Origin: Geothrix edaphica
Lineage (GTDB): Bacteria; Acidobacteriota; Holophagae; Holophagales; Holophagaceae
Assembly: GCF_030268045.1 (NCBI RefSeq)
Contig: NZ_BSDC01000001.1
Coordinates: 682,001 to 746,000 of the forward strand
DNA length: 64,000 bases
Direction: 5' to 3'
Below are positions 50,303 to 59,394 of the stretch, piece after piece; position 1 is the stretch's first letter; each line of letters begins with the position of its first letter. The notes under the pieces were generated by a model that was not told the DNA's origin, ran no database searches, and saw only the letters and a program-made list of their open reading frames with translations. The position numbers and the translations under genes are program-made.

Positions 50303-53300
50303 ATGCACGCTGGGAGTATTCAAGTCCGCTTATGGGGCATCCTGGCCATCGGGGTGATCTGCTCCCTTATCGCCTGCGCTGGCGGTGCGGCGGCTACCCC
50401 CAGCTCGACCCCCTCTGCAGTGGTCATGGAAGTGACTCCAGGCAGCACCGAGGTCGTCACCGGAGCCACCGTCACCGTCACTGCCAAGGTGAGCGGCGTC
50501 CAGAACACCGAGGTCACCTGGAGCGTGGACGGCATTCCCGGCGGCAACGCCACCGTGGGCACCATCACGGGGTCCGGTAATACGGTCATCTACACAGCCC
50601 CTTCTGTGGAGGGCGCCCATACGTTGACCGCCACGAGCCTGGCGGATTCCACGAAACAGGGCAACTCCAAGGTCAGCGTCAAATACACCGGGAAACCCAT
50701 CACCGTCTCCCTCAGCCCGGGAGCGGTCTCCCTGCCCAGCGGGGGCTCCCAGGCCTTCACGGCCACGGTGTCGAACGCCACCAACCTGGCGGTGACGTGG
50801 ACGGTGGACGGCGTGGCGGGCGGCAATGCGACCACCGGGATCGTCAACGGGACTGGTGCCACCGTGACCTACCTCGCCCCCACGACTGCGGGCAGCCATA
50901 CCCTCACTGCCACCAGCGCGGCGGACCCGACCAAATCGGCCTCCGCGGGCCTCACCATCACCTCCCCGGTCCTGGCGGTGGGCGTCACCCTCAGCCCCGC
51001 CAGCCTCACCCTGGCCGCTGGCGCCCCGGCCTCCTTCACGGCCACCGTTTCAGGAAGCACCACCGCGGGAGTCTCCTGGACGGTGGATGGCATCGCCAAT
51101 GGGAACGGCACCGTGGGAACGGTATCGGGAAGCGGCGGCACCGTCACCTACACCGCGCCCTCCACCGGGGGCATCCATACCCTGACCGCCACCAGCCTGG
51201 CGGATGCCACCAAGAACGCTTCGGCCACGATCACTGTGCAGGCCACCCAGACCGTGGTCGCCATCGCCCTGAGCCCCGGAACGGCCACGGTGACGGCCGG
51301 AACTTCGGCGGCCTTCACAGCCTCGGTGACCGGCACCACCACCACGGGTGCCACCTGGGCCGTGGATGGCATCGCGAACGGCAACACCTCGGTGGGCACC
51401 CTGACCGGAACCGGCAGCTCGCGCACCTACACGGCCCCCACCACCACCGGAAGCCACACCATCACCGCCACCAGCAGCGCTGATCCCAGCAAGAGCGCCG
51501 CCGCGGTGGCGACGGTCCAGGCCCCCGCTCCGACGGTGAGCGTCGCCCTGAGTCCGACGGCCCTCACCCTGGCCACCGGGGCCTCGTCCTCCTTCACGGC
51601 CACGGTGTCCGGCTCCACCACGGGTGTCACCTGGATGGTGGACGGAGTCGCCAATGGGAACAGCACCGTGGGAACGGTCACAGGCAGCGGCAACACCGTG
51701 ACCTACACCGCCCCGTCCACCGGTGGCGTCCACACCCTCTACGCGACCAGCACCGCGGACACGACCAAGAGCGCCTCGGCCACGCTCACCGTGCAGGCTC
51801 CCCTGCTCGTCAGCGTCACCTTGAGCCCGAGCTCCTCCACCGTGACCGCAGGATCGGCGACCACCTTCACGGCCTCGATCTCGGGCACCACCAACACGGG
51901 CACCACCTGGGCGGTGGATGGCATCGCCAATGGCAACACCACGGTGGGCACCCTGACCGGAACCGGTGGCTCGCGCACCTACACCGCCCCCACCACCAGC
52001 GGGACCCATACCCTCACCGCCACGAGCACGGTCGATCCCACCAAGAGCGCGGCGTCGAGCGTGACGATCCAGGCCAGCACCACCGCCCCCACGGGGGTGA
52101 TCGTGGCCCCGGATGGCCTCGCCACCAATCCGGGCACCCTCGCGTCCCCCACCACCCTGGAGGGGGCCCGTGCGCTGATCCAGAAGGCCAGCCGGGCCAC
52201 GGCAGGCACCCTCCGTGTGCTCCTGCGTGGTGGCATCTACCCCAGGAGCTCCACCTTCACCCTGGGCACGGCGGACTCGGGGAGCACCGCGAATCCGGTG
52301 GAATGGGCGGCCTACCCCAACGAGACCCCCAGGATCATCGGCGGAGTATCCATCAGCCCGACCTCAGCCAAGCTGGTGGACGGCTCCGATCCCAACTGGT
52401 CGCGCCTGGATCCCGCGGCCCGGCCCTACATCTATGTGGTCGATCTGTCGGCCTACAAGGCCAGCCTGGGCACCTTGTCCAGCCGGTCGGACTCCGGCGG
52501 CGGGGTCAACCAGTCCGCCGAGGTGTTCGTGAACGGGGCGCCCCTCACCCTGGCGCGGTATCCCAAGGCCGTGCCTCGGGCGCAGGTGGACATCGCGCCC
52601 CAAGCCACCATCCGGGTGAGCGGAACGCTCACGCCCGACGCGACCGGAGACTACGCCTACAAGGGGCAGGACAGCCTCGGGAGGCCCTACTACCAGCTCT
52701 CCAAGAACGGTGTGGTCTGGTCCATCGCCGCCTCGGCCACGGGGCCCGATTGGCGGCTGTCCAACCGCAGGGACCTGGGGGGCTCCGGCACCTCGGCGTC
52801 CTGGGGCACGTGGGACACTTTCGCGGGTCCCGCCGGGGCCTTCACGGCCGGCTCCGGCGCCAGCGGAACCGCCTTCCTCTCCCCCGCGGACGGGTCGCTC
52901 CCGGTGCCGGGCTTCCTGCTCATCCGCGCCACCAACGGGACGACCCAGATCACCGCATCCGATCCCCGCATGAGCCGCTGGCGAGCCTCGGAGGCCATGT
53001 ACTTCGGCCTCGGGTACTACAGCTGGTCCGGCAGCCACAGCCCGCTCACCTCGCTTGATCCCACCACGGGGACCCTGGTACTCAGCACGGCACCCACGTA
53101 CGGGTTCCGCCCGGGCCAGCCCTTCTTCGTCTACAACCTCCTCGAAGAGCTCACGGATCCCGGGGACTATTTCATCGATCGTACGAACGCGAGGCTCTAT
53201 CTGCGACCCCAGGGCGACGTGCCGCCCACCGAAGTCATGCTCTCCACCCTCCAGTCGCCGGTGGTCCAGCTGTCGGGCTGCCAGCAGCTGACCTGGCAGG

Positions 53301-54421
53301 GAGTCACCTTTGAAGCCGCGAAGGACCGCCTGGTCTATGCGACCGGATGCACCTCCGTCGCCTTCAGCCACTGCAGCTTCCGCAACGCGGGCGGGTACGG
53401 GTTGATCCTCACCGGCACCGCCAACCTGGTGGACAGGTGCGATTTCCGCCAGCTCGGCCAGGGCGGTGTGCTCGCATCGGGAGGCGACCGGATGACCCTG
53501 ACGCCCAGCCGGACGGTCATCCAGAACAGCGAATTCCAGTACTTCGGCCGCCTGTTCTGGACCTACCAGCCAGCCATCAACCTCCACTCCATCACCGACT
53601 ACTCCTACAACAACGACTGCATCGGCATCACCGTCCAGAACAACGAGATCCACCACTCGCCCCACGCCGCCATCCTCTTCAGCGGGAACGAGCACACCTT
53701 CCGCTACAACCACATCCACGACGCGACCCAGTGGGCCAACGACTCGGGCGTGATCTACACCACGGGCCGGGAGTGGGGCACCCAGGGGAACCTGATCCAG
53801 TTCAACCTGATCCGCGACTGCGGCAGCCCGCTGGGGACCTTCCTCTCGGGCATCTACATCGACGGGATCGGCAGCGGCGTCAAGATCGAAGCGAACATCC
53901 TCTACCGCGCCGCCCCGGCCTTCGCCATCCAGCACAACGGCGGGCGGGACATCCAGACCCAGTACAACGTCTTCTACGGCCACTGGTACGGGGTGGACAT
54001 CAGCAACGTGGCCTTCGAGTTCGCCAACAACACGGCCGGGTCGAGCTGGGACCTGCTCGGCAAGCTCATCCACTTCAACTACCAGTCCGCGCCCTGGTCC
54101 ACGGCCTATCCGAACGTGGCCAAGATCCCCAACACCTGGTCGCAGATCCAGGGCACCCACTGGCTGGAACCCGAGGGCTCGGTCTGCTACGGCAACCTGC
54201 AGTCCGGTCCCGGAGCGGAGATCTACCGCCAGCACAATTCCGCGGCAGCCCTCGCGCCGCCGATCTCCTGGTTCAGCCAGGTCGGCTCGAACCTCAGCCA
54301 GGTGGACCCGCTCTTCACGGACCCCAAGAACCTCGACTTCAGCCTGCAGCCCGGCAGCCCGATGTTCACCATCCCGGGATTCCCCGGCATCGATACCACG
54401 AAGATCGGCATCCAGAGGTAG
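50303..54421 (+). CDS. Large surface lipoprotein: six Ig-like repeats plus right-handed beta-helix
   Basis: A 1372-aa protein. The signal ends in a lipobox (SLIAC, Cys25). Residues about 40-600 comprise six tandem Ig-like domains of about 90 aa, each with V-x-LSP...FTATVSG...TWxVDGIANGN...GTVG-T-TGSG...TYTAP...HTLTATS. Residues about 610-1372 form a right-handed parallel beta-helix: VLLRGGIYPRSSTFTLG at the start, then EWAAYPNETPRIIGGVSIS, and stacked Asn-rich rungs (NNEIHHSPHAAILFSGNEHTF and FLSGIYIDGIGSGVKIEANI). Such helices are polysaccharide lyases, epimerases or depolymerases. It stands at the head of the polysaccharide-like region, so it may process or bind the polymer. Confidence 0.88.
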   Translation: MHAGSIQVRLWGILAIGVICSLIACAGGAAATPSSTPSAVVMEVTPGSTEVVTGATVTVTAKVSGVQNTEVTWSVDGIPGGNATVGTITGSGNTVIYTAPSVEGAHTLTATSLADSTKQGNSKVSVKYTGKPITVSLSPGAVSLPSGGSQAFTATVSNATNLAVTWTVDGVAGGNATTGIVNGTGATVTYLAPTTAGSHTLTATSAADPTKSASAGLTITSPVLAVGVTLSPASLTLAAGAPASFTATVSGSTTAGVSWTVDGIANGNGTVGTVSGSGGTVTYTAPSTGGIHTLTATSLADATKNASATITVQATQTVVAIALSPGTATVTAGTSAAFTASVTGTTTTGATWAVDGIANGNTSVGTLTGTGSSRTYTAPTTTGSHTITATSSADPSKSAAAVATVQAPAPTVSVALSPTALTLATGASSSFTATVSGSTTGVTWMVDGVANGNSTVGTVTGSGNTVTYTAPSTGGVHTLYATSTADTTKSASATLTVQAPLLVSVTLSPSSSTVTAGSATTFTASISGTTNTGTTWAVDGIANGNTTVGTLTGTGGSRTYTAPTTSGTHTLTATSTVDPTKSAASSVTIQASTTAPTGVIVAPDGLATNPGTLASPTTLEGARALIQKASRATAGTLRVLLRGGIYPRSSTFTLGTADSGSTANPVEWAAYPNETPRIIGGVSISPTSAKLVDGSDPNWSRLDPAARPYIYVVDLSAYKASLGTLSSRSDSGGGVNQSAEVFVNGAPLTLARYPKAVPRAQVDIAPQATIRVSGTLTPDATGDYAYKGQDSLGRPYYQLSKNGVVWSIAASATGPDWRLSNRRDLGGSGTSASWGTWDTFAGPAGAFTAGSGASGTAFLSPADGSLPVPGFLLIRATNGTTQITASDPRMSRWRASEAMYFGLGYYSWSGSHSPLTSLDPTTGTLVLSTAPTYGFRPGQPFFVYNLLEELTDPGDYFIDRTNARLYLRPQGDVPPTEVMLSTLQSPVVQLSGCQQLTWQGVTFEAAKDRLVYATGCTSVAFSHCSFRNAGGYGLILTGTANLVDRCDFRQLGQGGVLASGGDRMTLTPSRTVIQNSEFQYFGRLFWTYQPAINLHSITDYSYNNDCIGITVQNNEIHHSPHAAILFSGNEHTFRYNHIHDATQWANDSGVIYTTGREWGTQGNLIQFNLIRDCGSPLGTFLSGIYIDGIGSGVKIEANILYRAAPAFAIQHNGGRDIQTQYNVFYGHWYGVDISNVAFEFANNTAGSSWDLLGKLIHFNYQSAPWSTAYPNVAKIPNTWSQIQGTHWLEPEGSVCYGNLQSGPGAEIYRQHNSAAALAPPISWFSQVGSNLSQVDPLFTDPKNLDFSLQPGSPMFTIPGFPGIDTTKIGIQR

Positions 54422-55468
54422 CTAGGCCAGTGGCGGGTCGCAGAGGCTGACGAGGTCATGGTGGCCCGTGACCGCCTGGCCGCTGAACATCCAGCGGCGG
54501 ACGCTCCTGTCCTGGATGGTGGGGAGGACCACGAGCCCTAGGTGGAGGTAGGGATGCCAGAAGTCCTTCTTCAGCGACAGGATGGGCTCCCAGTTGACGT
54601 CATCGATGCTGGCATAGAGGGGGCAGCGCCGCGTGGTCATGAACGGGCTGGTTTCGTAGCTGGTGGAGATCAGGGACACTCCCGCCACGTCCGCCGCGAA
54701 GAGTGAGCTGCCCTCCGTGGGCCTCAGGCGGTCCCAGCGGCCGGTCTTCCGATCCAGCCGGATGATGAAGTTGGGTTCCACCTCCGAATCGGAGCCGTAG
54801 ATCAGCGCCTCGGGGCGGGGCAGGGCGCTGACGGCCCGCACCATCTGGTGCCCGCGGTCCACCCAGGTGAGGTTCCGCCCGTCCTTGGACAGGGCCGCGA
54901 TGCCGGGCTCCCGGCCCTGGTCGCCTGCCAGGATCCAGTAGTGGTCTGCATAGGGATCCACCAGGACCTGGTGGATGTGGTGCACGTCGCCCTTGGGAAG
55001 CTCGAACAGGGGCTCGAACCGGCGTCCCCCGTCCTCGGAGGCGTAGACGCGCACGCCGACGCGGTTCATCTCGACGCCACCGTACTCGCCGAAGAGCAGC
55101 CGGGTCCCGTCCAGCGACAGGGTGATGGGGCGGGATCCGCGGGACACCGCCCAGCTTCGTGTCATCCGGCGCTCACCCGGGCCGGCCCGGTAGATGCCGT
55201 CCCGGGCCACCACCACGCGCGTGCCGTCCGGCAGCACCTGGAGGGCCTGGAGGTTGACGCGGAGCAGGCGAGTCGCCAGCGACACCCTGAGGACCGCGTG
55301 GTTCCAGGGGGAGGTGGGCACCCAGGCATCCAGCTTCCAGGTGGCTCCCCCGTCGTCCGAGCGGAAGATGCGGTACCCCCGTGCGATGTAGAGCCGCCCG
55401 GCCTGGTCGATGAGAAGGGCCCGGCCCTTCGTCTCCCCGCAGATGAAGGGGGGATCGGCGGGTCTCAT
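54422..55468 (-). CDS. BNR/Asp-box beta-propeller-like protein
   Basis: A 348-aa protein without signal peptide. It carries Asp-box repeats, FRSDDGGATWK near residue 35-45 and YASEDGGRRFEP in the middle, typical of sialidase/VPS10-like propellers. Another blade reads LYASIDDVNWEPI. I see no catalytic Arg triad of sialidases, so an enzymatic role is doubtful. The start codon overlaps the stop of the upstream acetyltransferase gene, so they form a two-gene operon. It ends tail-to-tail with the giant lipoprotein gene (stops abut as TAGCTA). Confidence 0.8.
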   Translation of the reverse strand: MRPADPPFICGETKGRALLIDQAGRLYIARGYRIFRSDDGGATWKLDAWVPTSPWNHAVLRVSLATRLLRVNLQALQVLPDGTRVVVARDGIYRAGPGERRMTRSWAVSRGSRPITLSLDGTRLLFGEYGGVEMNRVGVRVYASEDGGRRFEPLFELPKGDVHHIHQVLVDPYADHYWILAGDQGREPGIAALSKDGRNLTWVDRGHQMVRAVSALPRPEALIYGSDSEVEPNFIIRLDRKTGRWDRLRPTEGSSLFAADVAGVSLISTSYETSPFMTTRRCPLYASIDDVNWEPILSLKKDFWHPYLHLGLVVLPTIQDRSVRRWMFSGQAVTGHHDLVSLCDPPLA

Positions 55469-56229
55469 GACCGGTTCGCGCCGGGGGGCTTGAGCTCGAG
55501 GCGAAGGTAGATGAGGCGGCGGGTGCTCTGCCGGGGGTCCTCGACAAAGCCCGCCCGTTCATTCAGCAGCCTGGCCCGGTGGTTGTCGCGCCGGACTCCG
55601 GTGACCACCAGCTCGGCACCCCAGGTCCTGCAGACTTCGATCGAGGCCTGCTTCAGGGCCGCGCCCAGGCCGTGGCCCTGGGCTTCGGGCCTGAGGGCGG
55701 TGAAGGCGATCTGGGCGACCTTGCGGTGAGGGGGGGGATCCCAGCCCAGCACCGAGGAGGCGAGGCGCTTGAGGAGCGCCCATGGCGGATGCACGAGGCG
55801 CATGAGCCATTCGGGGCGCAGGGCGAGCCAGGGCCGCCGCAGGAGGCCGCGGGTGACCGTGCGCCTGCAGGCCAGCAGCATGGGAACGTTGTAGTAGCCG
55901 TTGCAGAAGGCCGTGAAGCCGAGGATCCGGTCCTCCTGGCGCGCCACCAGCACCTCCGTCTCGGGCGAGGTGAGCAGCCACCCGTAGGCCTCGCGGATGA
56001 AAGGATGTCCCAGTTGCAGGGCGAAGTGCTCCTCCTTGGAGAAGCTGTCGAGATGGAGGTCCACCAGGGCGTCGAGGTCCTCGAGGCGGGCGGGGCCGAT
56101 CCAGACGGGATGGCCGTCCAGCACGGCGGCCTGCACCTCCCGCGGCCTCTCGAGCTGCACCTCCTGGTGACTTCGCGCTGCAGTCAGACGGAACTCCTTT
56201 CTGGTCGGGGATCCATGGTCAGTGGACAC
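55465..56229 (-). CDS. GNAT-family N-acetyltransferase
   Basis: A 254-aa protein. The acetyl-CoA binding segment is FTALRPEAQGHGLGAALKQASI (Q/RxxGxG/A as Q-G-H-G-L-G), followed by GVRRDNHRARLLNERAGFVE, the conserved helix and strand of the fold. An N-terminal domain of about 55 residues precedes. The substrate is unknown; the polysaccharide context suggests an amino sugar or lipid-linked precursor. It is the first gene of a two-gene operon, divergent from the Cys-rich duplicated-domain gene across an AT-richer gap. Confidence 0.85.
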   Translation of the reverse strand: MSTDHGSPTRKEFRLTAARSHQEVQLERPREVQAAVLDGHPVWIGPARLEDLDALVDLHLDSFSKEEHFALQLGHPFIREAYGWLLTSPETEVLVARQEDRILGFTAFCNGYYNVPMLLACRRTVTRGLLRRPWLALRPEWLMRLVHPPWALLKRLASSVLGWDPPPHRKVAQIAFTALRPEAQGHGLGAALKQASIEVCRTWGAELVVTGVRRDNHRARLLNERAGFVEDPRQSTRRLIYLRLELKPPGANRS

Positions 56230-56446
56230 ATCCAGGGGGCAGCCTCCAACCGGCAGGTGGAAGCACCAGGGGGAACGATGCCTCCTTTCATTTTCATCCG
56301 GTTTGGGCCAGGTTGTCTCATTTCTTGTGCCAGAATCCGTCGAAATTCATGTTGTAATGTCCAAATCCTGACAGGTCCTGCTCTCCATCGGAATAACCCT
56401 CCAGCCACGTTCTGGACTATTCTTGACTACACCTACGAGGGAGCGG
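56230..56446. promoter_or_regulatory. AT-rich divergent intergenic region
   Basis: 217 nt between the GNAT gene and the duplicated-domain gene, clearly richer in A+T than the flanks (for example TTTCATTTTCATCC at 56287). It should hold promoters for both directions, but I find no convincing -35/-10 pair. Its composition continues into the first half of the downstream gene. Confidence 0.35.
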
Positions 56447-57403
56447 ATGCCTGAAGCAAGCCCGACCAGCATGACACGTCTTTTCTACAAAGGCGATGCC
56501 GTAAAAATAAAGACATTTGAGGAGATTGCCGTCACCTTAGATGGGGATGGTTGCCTGGATTCACTTCCCTTCATGCCGGAGATGCGGGCCTTCTGTGGCA
56601 GGACATTCACGGTGGCCTGCCGATTGGAAAAAACATGTGTAGAGGGGTATGGTGCACGGTCTGTACCAGGCACCATCATTCTGGAGGGGCTGAGATGCGA
56701 TGGTTCGGGACATGATGGCTGTCAACGGTCCTGTACCATGCTTTGGAAGGAAGCCTGGATAGAGCCTGCCAAGGATCAGGGTGCGATGGCACAAGCTGTT
56801 GGTTTCAATTCAAAAGAAGCTGGAAGCTGGCCATTCAAGATCGTGGATGGCGAGGGGAGGTACTTCTGCCAGTCCACTCAGCTTCAGAGTGCCTCCTCCT
56901 ATCTTTTCCCACTGAGCTTCAAACGCTGCCTGGTGGAATACACATCCAAGAACATCGAACTGAAAACCGCCCTCCGCTATCTGTGGACTCCCTTGATCGT
57001 CAAGATTAAATCGAAAATTCTGGGCCGTGCGGCCGTCCAGCCCGTGGGCACCTCCCGGCAGACACCCACGGCGTCTCTGGGCCTCCAGCCGGGGGACTGG
57101 GTCGAGGTCAAGAGCGCGGAGGAGATCGGGGCCACGCTCGATGGGGCGGGATTCAACCGGGGGCTGGAGTTCACGCCCCAGATGCTCCCCTTCTGCGGCG
57201 GGACGTTCCGGGTTCGGAGCCGCGTCGATCGGGCCATCCTCGAGACCACGGGCCGCATGAAGGCGCTGAAGGACACGGTGATCCTGGAGCGCGCCACCTG
57301 CGATGGGCACACGATCCTGGGTGGATGCTCGAGGGACGTCTACCACTACTGGCGTGAAATCTGGCTGCGCCGTGCCCCGGCTCCCGGGACCGAGGTCCCA
57401 TGA
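56447..57403 (+). CDS. Protein with two copies of a Cys-rich domain of unknown function
   Basis: A 318-aa soluble protein with a duplicated domain of about 95 residues. Copy 1 (about 10-105): GDAVKIKTFEEIAVTLD, FMPEMRAFCGRTFTV, LRCDGSGHDGCQRSCTMLWK. Copy 2 (about 215-312): GDWVEVKSAEEIGATLD, FTPQMLPFCGGTFRV, TCDGHTILGGCSRDVYHYW. Copy 2 lacks the last Cys. I recognise this CDG..GC...WKEAWL pattern from hypothetical proteins in polysaccharide loci, but no function is established to my knowledge. The first 190 codons are AT-richer than the rest and than neighbours. ATG 56447 has GAGGGAG upstream. It overlaps the next gene by ATGA. Confidence 0.75.
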   Translation: MPEASPTSMTRLFYKGDAVKIKTFEEIAVTLDGDGCLDSLPFMPEMRAFCGRTFTVACRLEKTCVEGYGARSVPGTIILEGLRCDGSGHDGCQRSCTMLWKEAWIEPAKDQGAMAQAVGFNSKEAGSWPFKIVDGEGRYFCQSTQLQSASSYLFPLSFKRCLVEYTSKNIELKTALRYLWTPLIVKIKSKILGRAAVQPVGTSRQTPTASLGLQPGDWVEVKSAEEIGATLDGAGFNRGLEFTPQMLPFCGGTFRVRSRVDRAILETTGRMKALKDTVILERATCDGHTILGGCSRDVYHYWREIWLRRAPAPGTEVP

Positions 57404-58368
57404 ACGCCGAGATCTTCGCCGAATGGCTGCGCCGCCAGGGGCACAAGGTGTTGCGGTCGGAGAGCAGCTACTGGTTCAATGCCGGGCCGGGTGTCTTCCA
57501 GGCCTTTCCCTACCATTGGCTGATCAAGCCGGGCCCCCAGGAGATCCGCTGGCTGATGATGATGCACAGCATGATCGCCCTGAGATACTCCACACCACTG
57601 GACCATCCGGGCGGGAAGGTCAGCTACCACGTCGTTCTGCGGAAGCCCTATGACCTGACCATGCTGAAGTCCCAGGCCCGCAACGGTGTGAAATCCGGAT
57701 TGAAGCACTTCCAGATCGAGCAGGTCTCCTTCGAGCGTCTGGCGACCGAAGGATGGGTGCTCCAGGAGGACACCCTCCGGCGGCAGGGGCGCCTGCGCAG
57801 CATGACTCGAAAGGCCTGGGAGCGCCTCTGCCGGGCGGCCGTGGACCTTCAGGGCTTCGAGGCCTGGGCGGCCACCGCGAACGGGCAGCTCGCCGCCGCG
57901 GTGATCGTGTGCCGCATGGACGACTGGTGCTACATCCCCTATTCCCTCAGCCACTCGTCCTACCTCGGCCAGCATCCGAACAATGCGCTCTTCTTCACCG
58001 TCAGCTGCAACCTGCTGGACCGGGAAGGCGTGAGCGGGATCTTCTTCACCGTGCAGTCCCTGGATGCCCCGGCCCAGGTGGATGAGTTCAAGTTCCGGAT
58101 GGGCTTCCTCCCGGTGGTGGCCTGCCAGCAGGTGGCCTTCTCGCCCCTGCTCCGCCCCTTCGCGAACTCCCTGACCCACGCGGTGATCCGGCGGCTTTAC
58201 TGTCGCTTCCCGTCGAGCCCCTCCCTCGCCAAGGCCGAAGGGATCCTGCGCTTCCACCTGGATGGAGCGCGCCCGCCCTCGGACCAGGCTTGGCCCGAAT
58301 GCCTCTCGGAGCTTCGCTCTGCCGCCCTCGAGGCGGTGGCCTCGCCGGGACCCCGGGCTCCCGGCTGA
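57400..58368 (+). CDS. GNAT/FemAB-like acyltransferase
   Basis: A 322-aa protein with the look of the FemAB-like GNAT enzymes of polysaccharide clusters. The first half has YHVVLRKPYDLTMLKSQARNG and VKSGLKHFQIEQVSFE; the second has WAATANGQLAAAVIVCRMDD, YIPYSLSHSSYLGQHPNNALFF and DEFKFRMGFLPVV, the usual end of the fold (KxxxGF). These enzymes attach amino acids or acyl groups to sugars or peptidoglycan. It overlaps the duplicated-domain gene by 4 nt, so they are coupled. It converges on the proline dehydrogenase gene. Confidence 0.8.
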   Translation: MNAEIFAEWLRRQGHKVLRSESSYWFNAGPGVFQAFPYHWLIKPGPQEIRWLMMMHSMIALRYSTPLDHPGGKVSYHVVLRKPYDLTMLKSQARNGVKSGLKHFQIEQVSFERLATEGWVLQEDTLRRQGRLRSMTRKAWERLCRAAVDLQGFEAWAATANGQLAAAVIVCRMDDWCYIPYSLSHSSYLGQHPNNALFFTVSCNLLDREGVSGIFFTVQSLDAPAQVDEFKFRMGFLPVVACQQVAFSPLLRPFANSLTHAVIRRLYCRFPSSPSLAKAEGILRFHLDGARPPSDQAWPECLSELRSAALEAVASPGPRAPG

Positions 58369-58378
58369 TCGCGCGGCT

Positions 58379-59299
58379 TCAGCCCTTGGTCCGGTGGGGC
58401 CGGGCGGCTCCCAGGAGGTCCATGGGGAGCCGGCGCAGGCAGCCCACCAGGTGGGTGGCCCAGTCTCCCCCATAGGGCACGTAGCAGCGCACGGCGTAGC
58501 CCTCCTCCCGCAGGCGGGCCTGCAGGTCGGGCTTCACGCCGAGGAGCATCTGGAACTCGAAGGCGTCCTGGCCAAGCCCCAGGCGCTTCTGGACGGTCTT
58601 GGTCCATGCCACGGCCTCGGCGTCATGGGTGGCGATGGCAGGCGCATGCCCCTGCCGGAGCAGGCGCTCGATGTCCTCGTGGAAGGCGGTGTCGATCTCC
58701 ACCCTGCGGTGAAGGACCACGTCCCGCGCCTCCCGGTATCCCCCCTTCACCAGGCGGATGCTGGCGCCGAGTGCCATGAGCCGGTCCAGGTCCTGGCGGC
58801 GGTGGCGAAGGTAGGACTGGATCACGATGCCGACGCGCTCAGGTCCGTACTGGCTGAGCATGGCCTCGAACATCCGGAGGGTGTCCTCGACATAGACGGC
58901 CTCCTCCATGTCCAGTCGGACGAAGCCCCCAGTCCGGGCCGCGCAGTCCAGGATCCGGCGGAGGCCCGCCTCGGCCAGGGCCGGATCGAGGTCGAAGCCG
59001 ATCTTGGTGAGCTTGACCGAGACATGCGCATCCAGGCGATCGGCCCCGATGGCCTGGAGCGCATCGATGGCCTGATCGATGGCGGTTTGGGCCTCCGCGA
59101 TGGACTCCGCATGCATGCCGTGAAAGTTCAGGGACCCCTTGAGGCCGCGGGCATTGAGGCCCCGGACCGTCGCCAGGCCCGAGGCGAGGTCCTTCCCTCC
59201 CACGAAGCGGCCCGCCAGATCCCTCAGGACGGGCAGGCCGAGGATGGCCTTCCTGAACCAGGAGTTCCTGGCGATCAGCAATGCGGCCTTTCGGATCAT
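58379..59299 (-). CDS. Proline dehydrogenase (monofunctional PutA-type)
   Basis: A 306-aa flavoenzyme of the PRODH barrel: KGSLNFHGMHAES, HVSVKLTKIGFDLD, VRLDMEEAVYVEDTL, VIQSYLRHRRQDL, RLVKGGYREARDVV, ATHDAEAV and VRCYVPYGGDW. It oxidises proline to pyrroline-5-carboxylate, passing electrons to quinones. No P5C dehydrogenase gene is adjacent. Its location inside a polysaccharide-like region, divergent from an enolase-like operon, is unusual; it may have come with the island or be unrelated. ATG 59299 is preferred; the longer open frame upstream is antisense to the enolase-like gene. Confidence 0.88.
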   Translation of the reverse strand: MIRKAALLIARNSWFRKAILGLPVLRDLAGRFVGGKDLASGLATVRGLNARGLKGSLNFHGMHAESIAEAQTAIDQAIDALQAIGADRLDAHVSVKLTKIGFDLDPALAEAGLRRILDCAARTGGFVRLDMEEAVYVEDTLRMFEAMLSQYGPERVGIVIQSYLRHRRQDLDRLMALGASIRLVKGGYREARDVVLHRRVEIDTAFHEDIERLLRQGHAPAIATHDAEAVAWTKTVQKRLGLGQDAFEFQMLLGVKPDLQARLREEGYAVRCYVPYGGDWATHLVGCLRRLPMDLLGAARPHRTKG

Positions 59300-59324
59300 G
59301 GGGGTCTCTTTCGCGAGGTGGTTG

Positions 59325-59338
59325 GCACGGATCCGTGC
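59325..59338. promoter_or_regulatory. Perfect 14-bp palindrome upstream of the proline dehydrogenase gene
   Basis: GCACGGATCCGTGC is fully self-complementary and lies 26 nt upstream of the PRODH ATG in the divergent gap. Candidate binding site for a dimeric regulator of PRODH or both operons. Confidence 0.4.
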
Positions 59339-59347
59339 GGAATTTCC

Positions 59348-59394
59348 AATCATTGTGGCGAATGATTTGGGAAAAGTCATGACTTGTGGATAAT
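59348..59394 (+). promoter_or_regulatory. Candidate promoter and inverted repeat for the enolase-like operon
   Basis: AATCATT (59348-59354) and AATGATT (59361-59367) form an inverted repeat around GTGGCG. It abuts a possible sigma70 promoter: TTGGGA (59367-59372), 16-nt spacer, GATAAT (59389-59394). The predicted start near 59401 leaves a 60-nt leader before the Shine-Dalgarno GGAGAG. The region is AT-rich for this genome. Confidence 0.4.

Noticed and set aside
59324-59340. TGGCAC...GTGC as a sigma54 promoter
   Set aside because: The GG-to-GC spacing is one base too long, and the site is a perfect palindrome, which explains the similarity.
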